Assembly (NCBI GenBank): GCA_002320815.1
Contig: DCLA01000120.1
Location: forward strand, 312,261 to 359,280
DNA: 47,020 nucleotides
Direction of reading: 5' to 3'
Source of the DNA: Myxococcales bacterium UBA1660
GTDB lineage: Bacteria; Myxococcota_A; Polyangia; Polyangiales; Houyiibacteriaceae
Shown: positions 17,328 through 25,399 of the stretch, piece by piece
How positions within the stretch are numbered: position 1 is the first letter of the stretch
How the letters are laid out: every line of letters starts with the position of its first letter
The notes under the pieces: generated by a model
The model's database searches: none
The model's input: the letters and a program-made list of their open reading frames with translations, nothing else
What the model was told of the DNA's origin: nothing
Made by a program: the position numbers and the translations under genes

Positions 17328-17714
17328 CTACCCGGTCAGCGCGCGGCCGAGCCGTAGCCCGGCCCAGCCGCTCAGCAGACACACCAGCACGGTGGCGCCG
17401 ACGTAGAGGAGCGCCCGCCCGGTGTGGCCCGCCTCGAAGAGCTTCAGCGTCTCGATGTCGAAGCTCGAGTAGGTGGTGAACCCGCCCATCGCCCCGGTGC
17501 CGAGCACCAGCCGCGCGTCCACGCCCGCGATGGTGCGCCCTTCGCCCCACACCAAGATCGCCCCCAGCAGGAACGAGCCGAGCACGTTGGCGGCAAATGT
17601 GGCGACGGGGAAAGGCAAGCGCTCGCCGGAGACCCACTTCTCGGTCCCCACCGCGAGCCCGTAGCGGAGCAAGGTCCCGGCGGCGCCCCCGAGGGCGATG
17701 AGCAGCCACTGCAC
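17328..17714 (-). CDS. crcB: Fluoride ion channel Fluc/CrcB
   Basis: 128 residues with four membrane helices, typical of Fluc fluoride channels, which export F- from the cytosol as dual-topology dimers. Conserved motifs are the N-terminal GGAAGTLLRYGL, the NVLGSFLLG helix with its key Asn, and GAMGGFTTYSSF, which holds the fluoride/sodium-site Phe and Thr/Ser residues. The GTG start at 17714 is preceded after 6 nt by a -10-like TAGAAC. There is no room for a fluoride riboswitch leader if transcription starts there. Confidence 0.95.
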   Translation of the reverse strand: MQWLLIALGGAAGTLLRYGLAVGTEKWVSGERLPFPVATFAANVLGSFLLGAILVWGEGRTIAGVDARLVLGTGAMGGFTTYSSFDIETLKLFEAGHTGRALLYVGATVLVCLLSGWAGLRLGRALTG

Positions 17715-17720
17715 CCGGGC

Positions 17721-17726
17721 GTTCTA
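17721..17726 (-). promoter_or_regulatory. -10 box for a leaderless crcB mRNA
   Basis: TAGAAC on the minus strand, 6 nt before GTG 17714. A convincing -35 is not visible. Confidence 0.4.
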
Positions 17727-17802
17727 CCACCCTGGCGCCCGCTGGCGAGGGTCCCACGCGGGAGACTCCTCGGGTCGACTGGCCATCGCGGCGGGAATGC
17801 GC

Positions 17803-17808
17803 TCTAGT
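17803..17808 (+). promoter_or_regulatory. -10 box for a leaderless GH35 mRNA
   Basis: TCTAGT lies 6 nt before GTG 17815. The spacing matches the other leaderless candidates in this window, but no good -35 is seen. Confidence 0.35.
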
Positions 17809-17814
17809 CCCCCC

Positions 17815-19800
17815 GTGCGTGTGACCTTGGAAGGGGCGTCGCTCCGCCTCGATGCCGACCGGACGCTGCCGTTGCGCTCCGGTGCGATGCACTACTGGCG
17901 CCTGGCTCCCGAACGCTGGCGGGACGGCTTGCGGGCGCTCAAGGCCATGGGCGTCCCCATGGTGGAGACCTACGCCCCCTGGGGTGTCCACGAGCCCGAG
18001 CCCGGCCAGTGGGACTTCGGCCAGCGGGACCCGCGCAAGGACCTGGGCCGCTTCCTGGACGTGGCCGCCGAGGAAGGTCTGGAAGCCTTCGTGCGGCCGG
18101 GCCCGCACATCAACGCCGAGCTCACCTACTTCGGGCTGCCGGCGCACATCGTCCACGACCCAGCCATCCAGGCACGGTCCCCGAGCGGCCGGCCGGTGAT
18201 CCTCGTCTTCCCGCCGCGGATGTTCCCGGTGCCCTCCCACGCCAGCCAGGCCTACCACCGGGCGACGCGCCACTGGTTCGAACAGGTGGGCGCGGTGCTC
18301 GCGCCGCGGCTGAAGCCGCGCGGCGGCAACGTCGTCCTCCTGCAGGTGGACAACGAGGTGGGCTACTTCTTCCGCAACGGCCCCTTCTGCCAGGACTACC
18401 ACGAGGACGCGCTGGTCCGCTGGATCGAACACCTCGAGCGGACCCACGGGTCCCTCGAGGCCACCCGCGCCGCCCACGAAGCCGACTACACCACCTGGGC
18501 CGACGCCCTCCCGCCCAAGCGCTTCGGCGAAGGCATCCACGGCGAGGTCCCCGGACCGGGCGAGCTGACCCTGCAGCTCGACTGGGCCGCGTTTCAGGAG
18601 GAGCTCCTCACCTGGGCCATCGGCACCATGGCCGAGGGCATGAAGGACGCGGGCCTCGACGGCGTGCCCACCATCCACAACGTCTCCCTGGGCGAACAGG
18701 GCCTGCAGGCGAACGTGCCCAAGCTCGGCGAGCACGTGGACCTGGTGGGGCTCGACTACTACCACCCCGCCCGCGAGCACCGCGCGATCAAGCGGCGGAC
18801 CCTCTACCTCGACGGCACCACCGGGGCGGCCTACGCGCCCGAGCTCGGCATCGGGGCGCCGCCGTGGTTCACCCCGCTGGCCCACGAGGACAGCCTGTAC
18901 ACGGCGCTCTGCGGCCTGGCCTACGGGCTCCGGGGCTACAACCACTACATGGCCGTCGACCGGGACCGCTGGTACGGCGCGGCCATCGACTCCAAGGGAC
19001 GCGCCCGGCGCGAGGCCGACGACTGGGGCCGGCTCAACCGGGCCCTCGACGCCACCGCCTTCCACACGCTGCGCCGGGTCGCGCGGGTCGCGTTGATGAT
19101 CCCTCGGGAGTACGCGCGATACGCCCGCCAGACCCACGTGCTGGGGCCGCTCAGCCCCTCGACCATGGAGGCCATCGGGGGCACGCCCGTCGACGGCTGC
19201 CGGGGTGACGACCTGGGCTTCGACCGGCCGATCCAGCTCCGCTGGTGGCAGGACCTCGCTCGGCTGGCCCAGGCGCTCACCGCCGCCGGAGTGCCCTACC
19301 GCTACGTGGACTCGGACGCGCCGATCGAGCGGCTCGACGCCCACGCGCTGCTGGTCGCGCCGAGCTACACCTTCGCCGACCCCGCCCGCTGGGAGCGCCT
19401 CGCCACCACCCGCGCCGAGGTGATCACCGGACCGGTGGCGCCCAGCCGGGACCTCACCTTCCGCGACCACGCCTTCGAGCCGGTCGGCGAGACCCTCGAC
19501 CTCGGTGACGACGTCCAGGTGCAGGCGGCCATCCACTCCTGGGTGGAGCGCTTCGAGCTGCGGCGTCCCTCCCCCGTGGCCCCGCCCCTGGAGACGAGCC
19601 TCCACGAGGGCCCCGACGGGGACCGGGTGCTTTTCGTGCTCAACCCCACCACCGAGCCGCGCACCGCCAAGGTCTCGCTCACCCGACCCACGGCGGCGGT
19701 GGACCAGCTCAGCGGCGAACGCTTCGAGGGCGAGCGCGAGCTGGAGATGACCATGCGCGCCCAGACCATCCGCATGCTCGCCCTGGAGGTGTCCTCGTGA
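17815..19800 (+). CDS. GH35-like beta-galactosidase
   Basis: 661 residues from GTG 17815; ATG 17797 is an alternative that adds six residues. No signal peptide, so cytosolic. The TIM-barrel has GH35-like landmarks: SGAMHYWRL (22-30), ETYAPWGVHEP (51-61), VRPGPHINAE (93-102). The putative acid/base is Glu181 in QVDNEVG, where most GH35 enzymes have QVENEYG. The likely nucleophile is Glu343 in APELGIG. The region at about 410-520 resembles the glutamine-amidotransferase-like trimerisation domain of GH42 enzymes. It should cleave beta-galactosides or related glycosides from the non-reducing end. The stop overlaps the next gene's GTG. Confidence 0.85.
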   Translation: MRVTLEGASLRLDADRTLPLRSGAMHYWRLAPERWRDGLRALKAMGVPMVETYAPWGVHEPEPGQWDFGQRDPRKDLGRFLDVAAEEGLEAFVRPGPHINAELTYFGLPAHIVHDPAIQARSPSGRPVILVFPPRMFPVPSHASQAYHRATRHWFEQVGAVLAPRLKPRGGNVVLLQVDNEVGYFFRNGPFCQDYHEDALVRWIEHLERTHGSLEATRAAHEADYTTWADALPPKRFGEGIHGEVPGPGELTLQLDWAAFQEELLTWAIGTMAEGMKDAGLDGVPTIHNVSLGEQGLQANVPKLGEHVDLVGLDYYHPAREHRAIKRRTLYLDGTTGAAYAPELGIGAPPWFTPLAHEDSLYTALCGLAYGLRGYNHYMAVDRDRWYGAAIDSKGRARREADDWGRLNRALDATAFHTLRRVARVALMIPREYARYARQTHVLGPLSPSTMEAIGGTPVDGCRGDDLGFDRPIQLRWWQDLARLAQALTAAGVPYRYVDSDAPIERLDAHALLVAPSYTFADPARWERLATTRAEVITGPVAPSRDLTFRDHAFEPVGETLDLGDDVQVQAAIHSWVERFELRRPSPVAPPLETSLHEGPDGDRVLFVLNPTTEPRTAKVSLTRPTAAVDQLSGERFEGERELEMTMRAQTIRMLALEVSS

Positions 19801-20855
19801 TCGGCCCCGACCTGCGCGTCGAGGGCTTCGACGCCGAGAGCTGGACCCACCTGGTGGGGATCTTCATGCCCAACCTCGAGGACCGGCTCTCCCGCGAGCC
19901 CCCCTCGAGCGACGCCGACGTCTCCCTCGACCCCGACGACGGCGGCCGCGCGCGCGGAACGCTGATCCTGGTGGACGACGCCGAGCGCCGGATCCTCATG
20001 GCGCGCCACAGCATGGAGGGCACGCTCCCCGGGTTGGTGGGCGAGAGCTCCGCCCGGGACCTCCGCGATCTGACCGCCGCCCAGGGCGCGCGCCGGGTGG
20101 TGGTCATTCGCGAGGGCGCCCTCGACGGGCTCGCGGACGCGCTGGCCGACGGGCTGGCCCACGAACCGCCGAGCGCGCGCAGCGGCTACGTGACCCAATG
20201 GCTGGTGCTCCTCCGCGCCGTCCGTCAGATGGTCGAGCACGGCGAGCTGCGCGTCTGGCCGAACCCGCTGGCCAGCGTCCCGGTCCCCAGCAACCGCATG
20301 GTGCAGCGGACCTTCGATCAGGTTCTCCCCGACGACCGCGCGCTGGTCGTCGCGCTCTTCGACCGGGACGAGCCCTACACCAGCCTGGTGGTGCGCCGGC
20401 GCCATGGGCTCATCGATCTGGTGGCCGGACCGGACCTCATCACCACCTGGACCGGCCCCCTGGGCGGCGACTGGCGCCGAGACCACCGGATCCTCAACCG
20501 CGCCGTGGAGCGGCACGTCGCGCCCGTGCACCTGGGGCTCTTCGCCGAGGTCGACGCCGTCCGCGAGGCGCTCCGGAGCGGCGAGCCCGGGGAGTGGGCC
20601 CGGCAGGTGACCGTCCGGGACATGGTGATCGATCCCATGCCGCGCTCGGTGAAGGTGGCGCTCGGGGCCGACGCCATCCGGGGCCTCAGCCACATCACCA
20701 GCGACCTCCTGGGCGGCTTCGACCTGGTCCGCGCCGCCGGTCCGGTCCTCGACCGGGTTCGCTCCCGTTGGACGGAGATCCGCAGCCTCAGCGAAGAGCT
20801 GGGCTTCGACCCCTTCATCGTCCTGGCCGCCCTGCTCCGCCGCGACGACGACTGA
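19797..20855 (+). CDS. Unrecognised protein coupled to the GH35 gene
   Basis: 352 residues starting at GTG 19797 within a GTGA overlap with the GH35 stop. I do not recognise a family. It has no signal peptide, membrane helix or obvious catalytic motif. An acidic segment near 38-50 is followed by a beta strand (GTLILVDD), and the C-terminal third is helical with hydrophobic repeats. Translational coupling suggests a role with the glycosidase, either as a subunit or in the same sugar pathway. This is inference from position only. Confidence 0.75.
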   Translation: MIGPDLRVEGFDAESWTHLVGIFMPNLEDRLSREPPSSDADVSLDPDDGGRARGTLILVDDAERRILMARHSMEGTLPGLVGESSARDLRDLTAAQGARRVVVIREGALDGLADALADGLAHEPPSARSGYVTQWLVLLRAVRQMVEHGELRVWPNPLASVPVPSNRMVQRTFDQVLPDDRALVVALFDRDEPYTSLVVRRRHGLIDLVAGPDLITTWTGPLGGDWRRDHRILNRAVERHVAPVHLGLFAEVDAVREALRSGEPGEWARQVTVRDMVIDPMPRSVKVALGADAIRGLSHITSDLLGGFDLVRAAGPVLDRVRSRWTEIRSLSEELGFDPFIVLAALLRRDDD

Positions 20856-20900
20856 CCCCGCCGCTGCGCCGCGCGGGGCGCGCCCGCCCCCCGCGCGGGC

Positions 20901-20906
20901 TATGCT
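20901..20906 (+). promoter_or_regulatory. -10 box for a leaderless kinase mRNA
   Basis: TATGCT lies exactly 6 nt before ATG 20913 in an otherwise very GC-rich gap. No Shine-Dalgarno sequence and no clear -35. Confidence 0.5.
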
Positions 20907-20912
20907 CGGCCC

Positions 20913-23015
20913 ATGGACGTTCGGCTACAGACGGCGCTCATCGCCGCCATCGTGAGCCTCTCGCTCGCCGCGAGCGTCCTGGTGCGCGCCCGCAAACGCC
21001 GGGACCAGTGGCTCTTCGGCATCTTCGGTGTGAACGTCGCGCTCTGGTACGCCACCCGCTTTTTGGCCACCTGGCTCGACGAGCACCTGGTGGCGCGCCT
21101 CAACCTGGCGCTCGGCATCACCCTCCCGCTGACCGCGGTGGCCTTCTTCGCCGCCTTCGTGGGCAACCCCGACGGCCCCGGCGCCCAGCGCATGCAGCGG
21201 CTCCGGCGCGCCGCAGCGGGTGTGGCCACCGGGCTCCTGCTCCTCACCGCCACCCCGCTCCACGAGCACCTCCTCGTGCGGGCCACGGTCCTGGTCTACG
21301 TGGTCGTGGTCCTCTTCACCTCGCTGGGGTTGCTCTACCGCCGCGCGCCCCAGGCGGCCTCGCGCTTCGAGAGCGGGCGCCTGCGCTTCCTGGCCGTCGT
21401 CGGGAGCCTGGCCGCGCTCTTCGCCCTCTTCGAGTACCTGCCCTACCTGGGCCTCGAGATCCCCGCGGTGGGCACCATCCTGGTGCTCGTCTTCCTCTAC
21501 ATGCTGGCCCAGTCGGTCCTGCGCTACCGGCTCATCGACCTCTACGAGCTCAGCGGTCGTCTGATCGTGCTCACGACCCTGGCCTTCGTCCTCGCCGGGA
21601 TCCTCTGGGGTCTGGTCAGCTTCGGCGGCGGGCAGTACTTCCTGCACGCGGTGGTGGCCTCGCTGGTGGTGCTCCTGCTCTTCGACCCGGTCCGCACCAA
21701 GCTGGGCGAGAAGCTCGCCCAGCTCCTCTTCCGCGAGCGCCACGCCCTGGAGCAGTCGGTCGCCGTGCTCCGGCGCCGGGTCGCCCGGGTCCTCGAGGTG
21801 GACGAGCTGGGCGATACGCTCATGAACGGCCTCCAGGCCTCGCGGCGGGTGACCCACGCCTGCATCTACCTGGCCGACGTGGGCCGCCAGAGCTTCCAGC
21901 TCCTGGCCCACGCCGGACCGCCGCCCCCCGAGCGCATCGAGACCGCGCCGGCGCGCCCGCTCCTGGACCGGCTGGCCCAAGGCACCCCCGTGGTGCTCGA
22001 CAACGTCCAGCGTCAGCTCGAGGAGCATCGGGACCGGGGCGAGGATCGACAGGCCGAGACCCTCTACGAGATCGCCCAGACGATGCAGGCGATGAACACC
22101 TCGGTCTGCCTGGCCCTCCGCTCCCAGGACGACGATCTCTTCGGGCTCCTCGGGGTCCGCGACGAGCGGATGCTCGACGCCTTCGCGCCCGAGGAGGTCC
22201 AGCTCCTGGCCGGCCTCGCGGCCCAGGCGGCCATCACCCTGGAGAACTCGCGCCTCTACGAAGAGCTCGAGGAGCGCGACCGGCTCGCGGCCCTGGGCGA
22301 GATGGCCGCTGGCCTGGCCCACGAGATCCGCAACCCCCTCGGGGCCATCAAGGCCTCGGCCCAGTACCTCACCGAGGACTCCGAGGACGAGCACCGCGAC
22401 GAGTTCCTGGACATCATCGTCGAGGAGGTCGACCGGCTGAACCGGGTCGTGGGCTCCTTCCTCGACTACGCCAAGCCAGCCAGCGGAAACCCCGCGCCCA
22501 CCGACATCGATCACGCCGTCGAGCGCACGGTCCAGCTCGTGGGGCCCGAGGTCCAGGCGGCCGGTGTGCGCCTGGAGCTCCGGCTCGCCGGCGAGCTGCC
22601 GCTGGTGCGCGTGGACATCGAGCAGCTCCGCCAGGTGCTCCTCAACCTGGTCCGCAACGCCCTCGAGGCCGTCCAGGACCGGGACGAGCGCCGGGTCCGC
22701 ATCCAGACGATGACCGCCGGCGATCCGGCTCGCGAGGTCCTGCTCCTGGTCGAAGACACCGGCGGCGGGATCCCGGCCCACGTGCGCCCGCACCTCTTCG
22801 TCCCCTTCGTCACCACCAAGCAGAAGGGGACCGGGCTGGGCCTGGCCATCAGCCAGCGCATCGTCAGCGCGGTCGGTGGCCGCATCGAGGTCCGGAGCCG
22901 CGACGACGGCGCCACCTTCGTGGTGCGCTTCCCGGTCCCGCCGCCGCCGCCGGAGTCCCCGGTTCCCGACGAGCCCACGATGGAGCTCGTGACCCCCGAG
23001 GCCGCGCCGATCTGA
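20913..23015 (+). CDS. Polytopic membrane histidine kinase with GAF domain
   Basis: 700 residues. The first 265 residues hold about eight or nine hydrophobic helices (from about 5-25 to 245-262). A GAF domain follows at about 280-445. The HisKA domain has His470 in LAHEIRNPLGAIK. The HATPase_c domain has an N box (LLNLVRNALEAV), DTGGGIP, and GTGLGLAIS. A Pro-rich tail ends the protein. The membrane part resembles 7TM-type sensory input modules, and the kinase core resembles NtrB/AtoS-type kinases that often act on sigma-54 activators. No response regulator is adjacent. All catalytic motifs are intact. Confidence 0.93.
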   Translation: MDVRLQTALIAAIVSLSLAASVLVRARKRRDQWLFGIFGVNVALWYATRFLATWLDEHLVARLNLALGITLPLTAVAFFAAFVGNPDGPGAQRMQRLRRAAAGVATGLLLLTATPLHEHLLVRATVLVYVVVVLFTSLGLLYRRAPQAASRFESGRLRFLAVVGSLAALFALFEYLPYLGLEIPAVGTILVLVFLYMLAQSVLRYRLIDLYELSGRLIVLTTLAFVLAGILWGLVSFGGGQYFLHAVVASLVVLLLFDPVRTKLGEKLAQLLFRERHALEQSVAVLRRRVARVLEVDELGDTLMNGLQASRRVTHACIYLADVGRQSFQLLAHAGPPPPERIETAPARPLLDRLAQGTPVVLDNVQRQLEEHRDRGEDRQAETLYEIAQTMQAMNTSVCLALRSQDDDLFGLLGVRDERMLDAFAPEEVQLLAGLAAQAAITLENSRLYEELEERDRLAALGEMAAGLAHEIRNPLGAIKASAQYLTEDSEDEHRDEFLDIIVEEVDRLNRVVGSFLDYAKPASGNPAPTDIDHAVERTVQLVGPEVQAAGVRLELRLAGELPLVRVDIEQLRQVLLNLVRNALEAVQDRDERRVRIQTMTAGDPAREVLLLVEDTGGGIPAHVRPHLFVPFVTTKQKGTGLGLAISQRIVSAVGGRIEVRSRDDGATFVVRFPVPPPPPESPVPDEPTMELVTPEAAPI

Positions 23016-23017
23016 CG

Positions 23018-24025
23018 TCAGGGCTCCGGGAGCAGGTCCCGGAACCCGCCCGCCGTGCTGCGGCCGAGCTCGGTGACCACCATGCGGTAGAAGCGGAGAT
23101 CGCGACGGCCCAGGCTGTCGACCGGTAGGGCGTTGTCCAGGAAGAGCGCCTCGTAGGCCTTCACCGCGCTGCCCTCCCCCTCGCGGCGGGTCGCGTCCGG
23201 GAGCAGATAGCGCCACGCCCCCGGCCGCTCGTAGGCCACGCCGTGCTCCGAGCCGAAGACCCGCTCGATGAAGGCCGGCGTCACCGCGCCGAGGGTCCCG
23301 TCCTCTTCCAGGATGGAGACCTCGACGTCGAGGCCGGGCAGGCGGTCCGAGAGCGGTCCGCCCAGGGCCTGCTGACGCTCGCGCCAGCGCTGCCGGGCGG
23401 CGGTGGTGGCGATGTTCAGGGCGGCGGCGATGGAGCTGCTGCGCGCCGACCGCCAGAGCCGCGCGGTGCCGAAATCGCGCAGCAGCACCATCACCTCGAC
23501 GTTGCGGATCCGGCGGAGCGGCTCCGGGTAGCTGGTGATGGGGGGTGGCGGCGTCCCGCTCAGGATCCGCCGCGCCACCCGGGCGGTGGCCTCGGCCACC
23601 TCGCCGAGCTCGGCCGACGCGCTGGGTTCGTAGAGCGCCGCCGTCGGCGAGAGGTACACGCCGCGCATCCCGGGCACGTGCCGGTAGGCGGCCAGGGCCT
23701 GCTCCACCGTGGCGCCCTCCTCGGGCGCGTCCTCGCCGGCCTCCACCAGAAGCGCGTCGATGCCCGAATCGGCCATCGCCCGGGCCAGGGCCACGCCGTC
23801 GGTGCCGGCGAGGGCCTCCGCCAGGGGAGTCGGTTCCACCAACTCGGTGCCCTCCACGCGCACGTCGTCCAACCGACCCGAGGGCGAGACGAGCGCGACC
23901 TGGCCGCGACGCTCGAGCTCCCGGGCGAAGGCGTCCTCCAGCGGGCCGCCGCTGCCGAAGGCCAGGTAGAGCGCCACCGCCGCGGCCCCCAGGACCAGCG
24001 CGGCCACGATGATCAGTCGACGCAC
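23018..24025 (-). CDS. Membrane-anchored protein with remote AMMECR1-like region
   Basis: 335 residues from GTG 24025, which places a single N-terminal helix (about 5-22) directly after the start and has GGGAGGGGG upstream; a longer open frame continues but overlaps the alanine dehydrogenase gene in antisense. The C-terminal about 190 residues show an AMMECR1-like order: VEVMVLLRDFG, a helical stretch, LPGLDVEVSIL, and WRYLLPD, then YEALFLDNAL. The diagnostic LRGCIG motif of AMMECR1 is not present, so this is a distant match at best. The N-terminal part resembles no family I know. Its stop is only 2 nt from that of the opposing kinase gene. Confidence 0.7.
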   Translation of the reverse strand: MRRLIIVAALVLGAAAVALYLAFGSGGPLEDAFARELERRGQVALVSPSGRLDDVRVEGTELVEPTPLAEALAGTDGVALARAMADSGIDALLVEAGEDAPEEGATVEQALAAYRHVPGMRGVYLSPTAALYEPSASAELGEVAEATARVARRILSGTPPPPITSYPEPLRRIRNVEVMVLLRDFGTARLWRSARSSSIAAALNIATTAARQRWRERQQALGGPLSDRLPGLDVEVSILEEDGTLGAVTPAFIERVFGSEHGVAYERPGAWRYLLPDATRREGEGSAVKAYEALFLDNALPVDSLGRRDLRFYRMVVTELGRSTAGGFRDLLPEP

Positions 24026-24078
24026 GGCGAGGTCTTGAACCCCCTCCCGCGCCAGGGCAAAGCGACCCTTTCGTTCGG

Positions 24079-24088
24079 CCACCGGTGG
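24079..24088. promoter_or_regulatory. Palindrome CCACCGGTGG in a divergent promoter region
   Basis: A perfect 10-bp palindrome, flanked by CGTTC on the left and GAACG on the right in inverted orientation (24072-24103). It lies between the divergent AMMECR1-like and alanine dehydrogenase genes and could be an operator. Confidence 0.3.
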
Positions 24089-24131
24089 GCTAGGCGGAAC
24101 GAACCTGCGTCGTGAGAAAACGCGGTGGTTC

Positions 24132-24154
24132 ACGGGCAAAACGCCCGTTACGCT
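24132..24154 (+). promoter_or_regulatory. Inverted repeat abutting the putative -10 of ald
   Basis: ACGGGC-AAAAC-GCCCGT (24132-24148) is a perfect 6-bp inverted repeat immediately followed by TACGCT (24149-24154), a -10-like box matching others in the window. A protein bound there would block the promoter. The leader to GTG 24227 would be about 65 nt. Confidence 0.4.
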
Positions 24155-24226
24155 CGCGCCCATCGAGCCCCCTCCTCGCGGCCAATGGCGGCCTCTCCCC
24201 GTTCGAGGGCTCGGCGGAGCACCCCC

Positions 24227-25339
24227 GTGAAGATCGGCATCCCCACCGAAATCAAAGAGCGCGAGCATCGCGTCGGCATCAACCCCGGCGGCGTCCTCGA
24301 GCTGACGCGCGCCGGCCACCAGGTCCTGATCCAGAAGGACGCGGGCGTGGGCTCGGGCTTCACGGACGAGGAGTTCGTCGAAGCGGGCGCCACCATCGTG
24401 CCCACCGCCGCCGACGCCTGGGCCGCCGACATGGTCATGAAGGTCAAGGAGCCGCTGGCCAGCGAGGTCCAGTACTTCCGCCCCGGCCTGATCCTCTACA
24501 CCTACCTCCACCTGGCGCCGCTCCCCGAGCTCACCCAGCACCTGATGGACAAGCAGGTCCGCGCCATCGCCTACGAGACCATCGAGGGTCCCGACGGCTC
24601 CCTGCCCCTGCTCCGCCCGATGAGCGAGGTCGCCGGTCGCATGGCCGTCCAGGTCGGCGCGGCCAGCCTGGAGAAGGAGCGCGGCGGCAAGGGCATCCTC
24701 CTCGGCGGCGTGCCCGGCACCCGGCGGGGCCGGGTGGCCATCCTGGGCGGCGGCATCGTCGGCGCCAACGCGGCCACCATCGCCGTCGGCATGGGCGCCC
24801 ACGTGACCGTCCTGGACATCAACCACTCCCGGATGGCCTACCTCGAGGACGTCTTCCGCGGCTCCATCGAGACCCTCTACTCCAACGCGCGCAACATCCA
24901 GCACGCCATCGAGTGGGCCGACCTCGTCATCGGCGCGGTCCTCGTGCCCGGCGCCCGCGCTCCGAAGCTGATCCACGAGAAGATGCTGAAGGACATGGAG
25001 CCCGGCTCGGCCATCGTGGACGTCGCCGTGGACCAGGGCGGCTGCATCGACACCTGCCGGCCAACCACCCACGACAACCCCACCTACGTCATCGACGGCG
25101 TGGTCCACTACTGCGTGCCCAACATGCCCGGCGCGGTGGCCCAGACGAGCACCTTCGCGCTCACCAACGTCACCCTGGCCTACGCCAAGCGCATCGCCAG
25201 CATGGGCGTCGTGGACGCGGTGAAGGCGGACCCGATGCTCGCCAAGGGCGTCAACTGCTGGGACGGCGCGTGCACCTACCAGGCCGTCGCCGACGGCGTG
25301 GGCACCGAGTACACCGACCTCGCCAAGATCCTCGCCTGA
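24227..25339 (+). CDS. ald: Alanine dehydrogenase
   Basis: 370 residues from GTG 24227, matching the family start (VKIGIPTEIK) and preceded by GGCGGAG; open frame upstream belongs to the leader. It interconverts L-alanine and pyruvate with NAD(H). Key residues are Lys74 in VKVKEP context, His95 in YTYLHLA, the NAD-binding glycine motif ILGGGIVGANAA near 170, and the catalytic Asp in VDVAVDQGG near 268. Length and motifs are normal for hexameric Ald. It is monocistronic, followed by a strong hairpin. Confidence 0.96.
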   Translation: MKIGIPTEIKEREHRVGINPGGVLELTRAGHQVLIQKDAGVGSGFTDEEFVEAGATIVPTAADAWAADMVMKVKEPLASEVQYFRPGLILYTYLHLAPLPELTQHLMDKQVRAIAYETIEGPDGSLPLLRPMSEVAGRMAVQVGAASLEKERGGKGILLGGVPGTRRGRVAILGGGIVGANAATIAVGMGAHVTVLDINHSRMAYLEDVFRGSIETLYSNARNIQHAIEWADLVIGAVLVPGARAPKLIHEKMLKDMEPGSAIVDVAVDQGGCIDTCRPTTHDNPTYVIDGVVHYCVPNMPGAVAQTSTFALTNVTLAYAKRIASMGVVDAVKADPMLAKGVNCWDGACTYQAVADGVGTEYTDLAKILA

Positions 25340-25357
25340 GCACCGCGGGAGTCACGC

Positions 25358-25393
25358 AGACGCCGCCTCGGCCCTCGGGCCCGGGCGGCGTCT
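25358..25393. terminator. Shared terminator of ald and the opposing barrel gene
   Basis: AGACGCCGCCTCGGCCC pairs with GGGCCCGGGCGGCGTCT (15 of 17 pairs, 2-nt apex), followed by CGCGTTT on the plus strand. It lies between two convergent stop codons (25339 and 25400). Confidence 0.75.
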
Positions 25394-25399
25394 CGCGTT

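Noticed and set aside
17715..17796. Fluoride riboswitch before crcB
   Set aside because: No recognisable aptamer, and the likely promoter leaves no leader.
20198..23128. A 976-codon plus-strand frame across the unknown gene and membrane kinase
   Set aside because: It is rich in Arg, Pro and Gly with no domains, and is out of frame with two well-supported genes.
24125..24226. An N-terminal extension of alanine dehydrogenase from an upstream start
   Set aside because: The extension is basic and unlike the family; GTG 24227 matches the conserved N-terminus and has a ribosome binding site.
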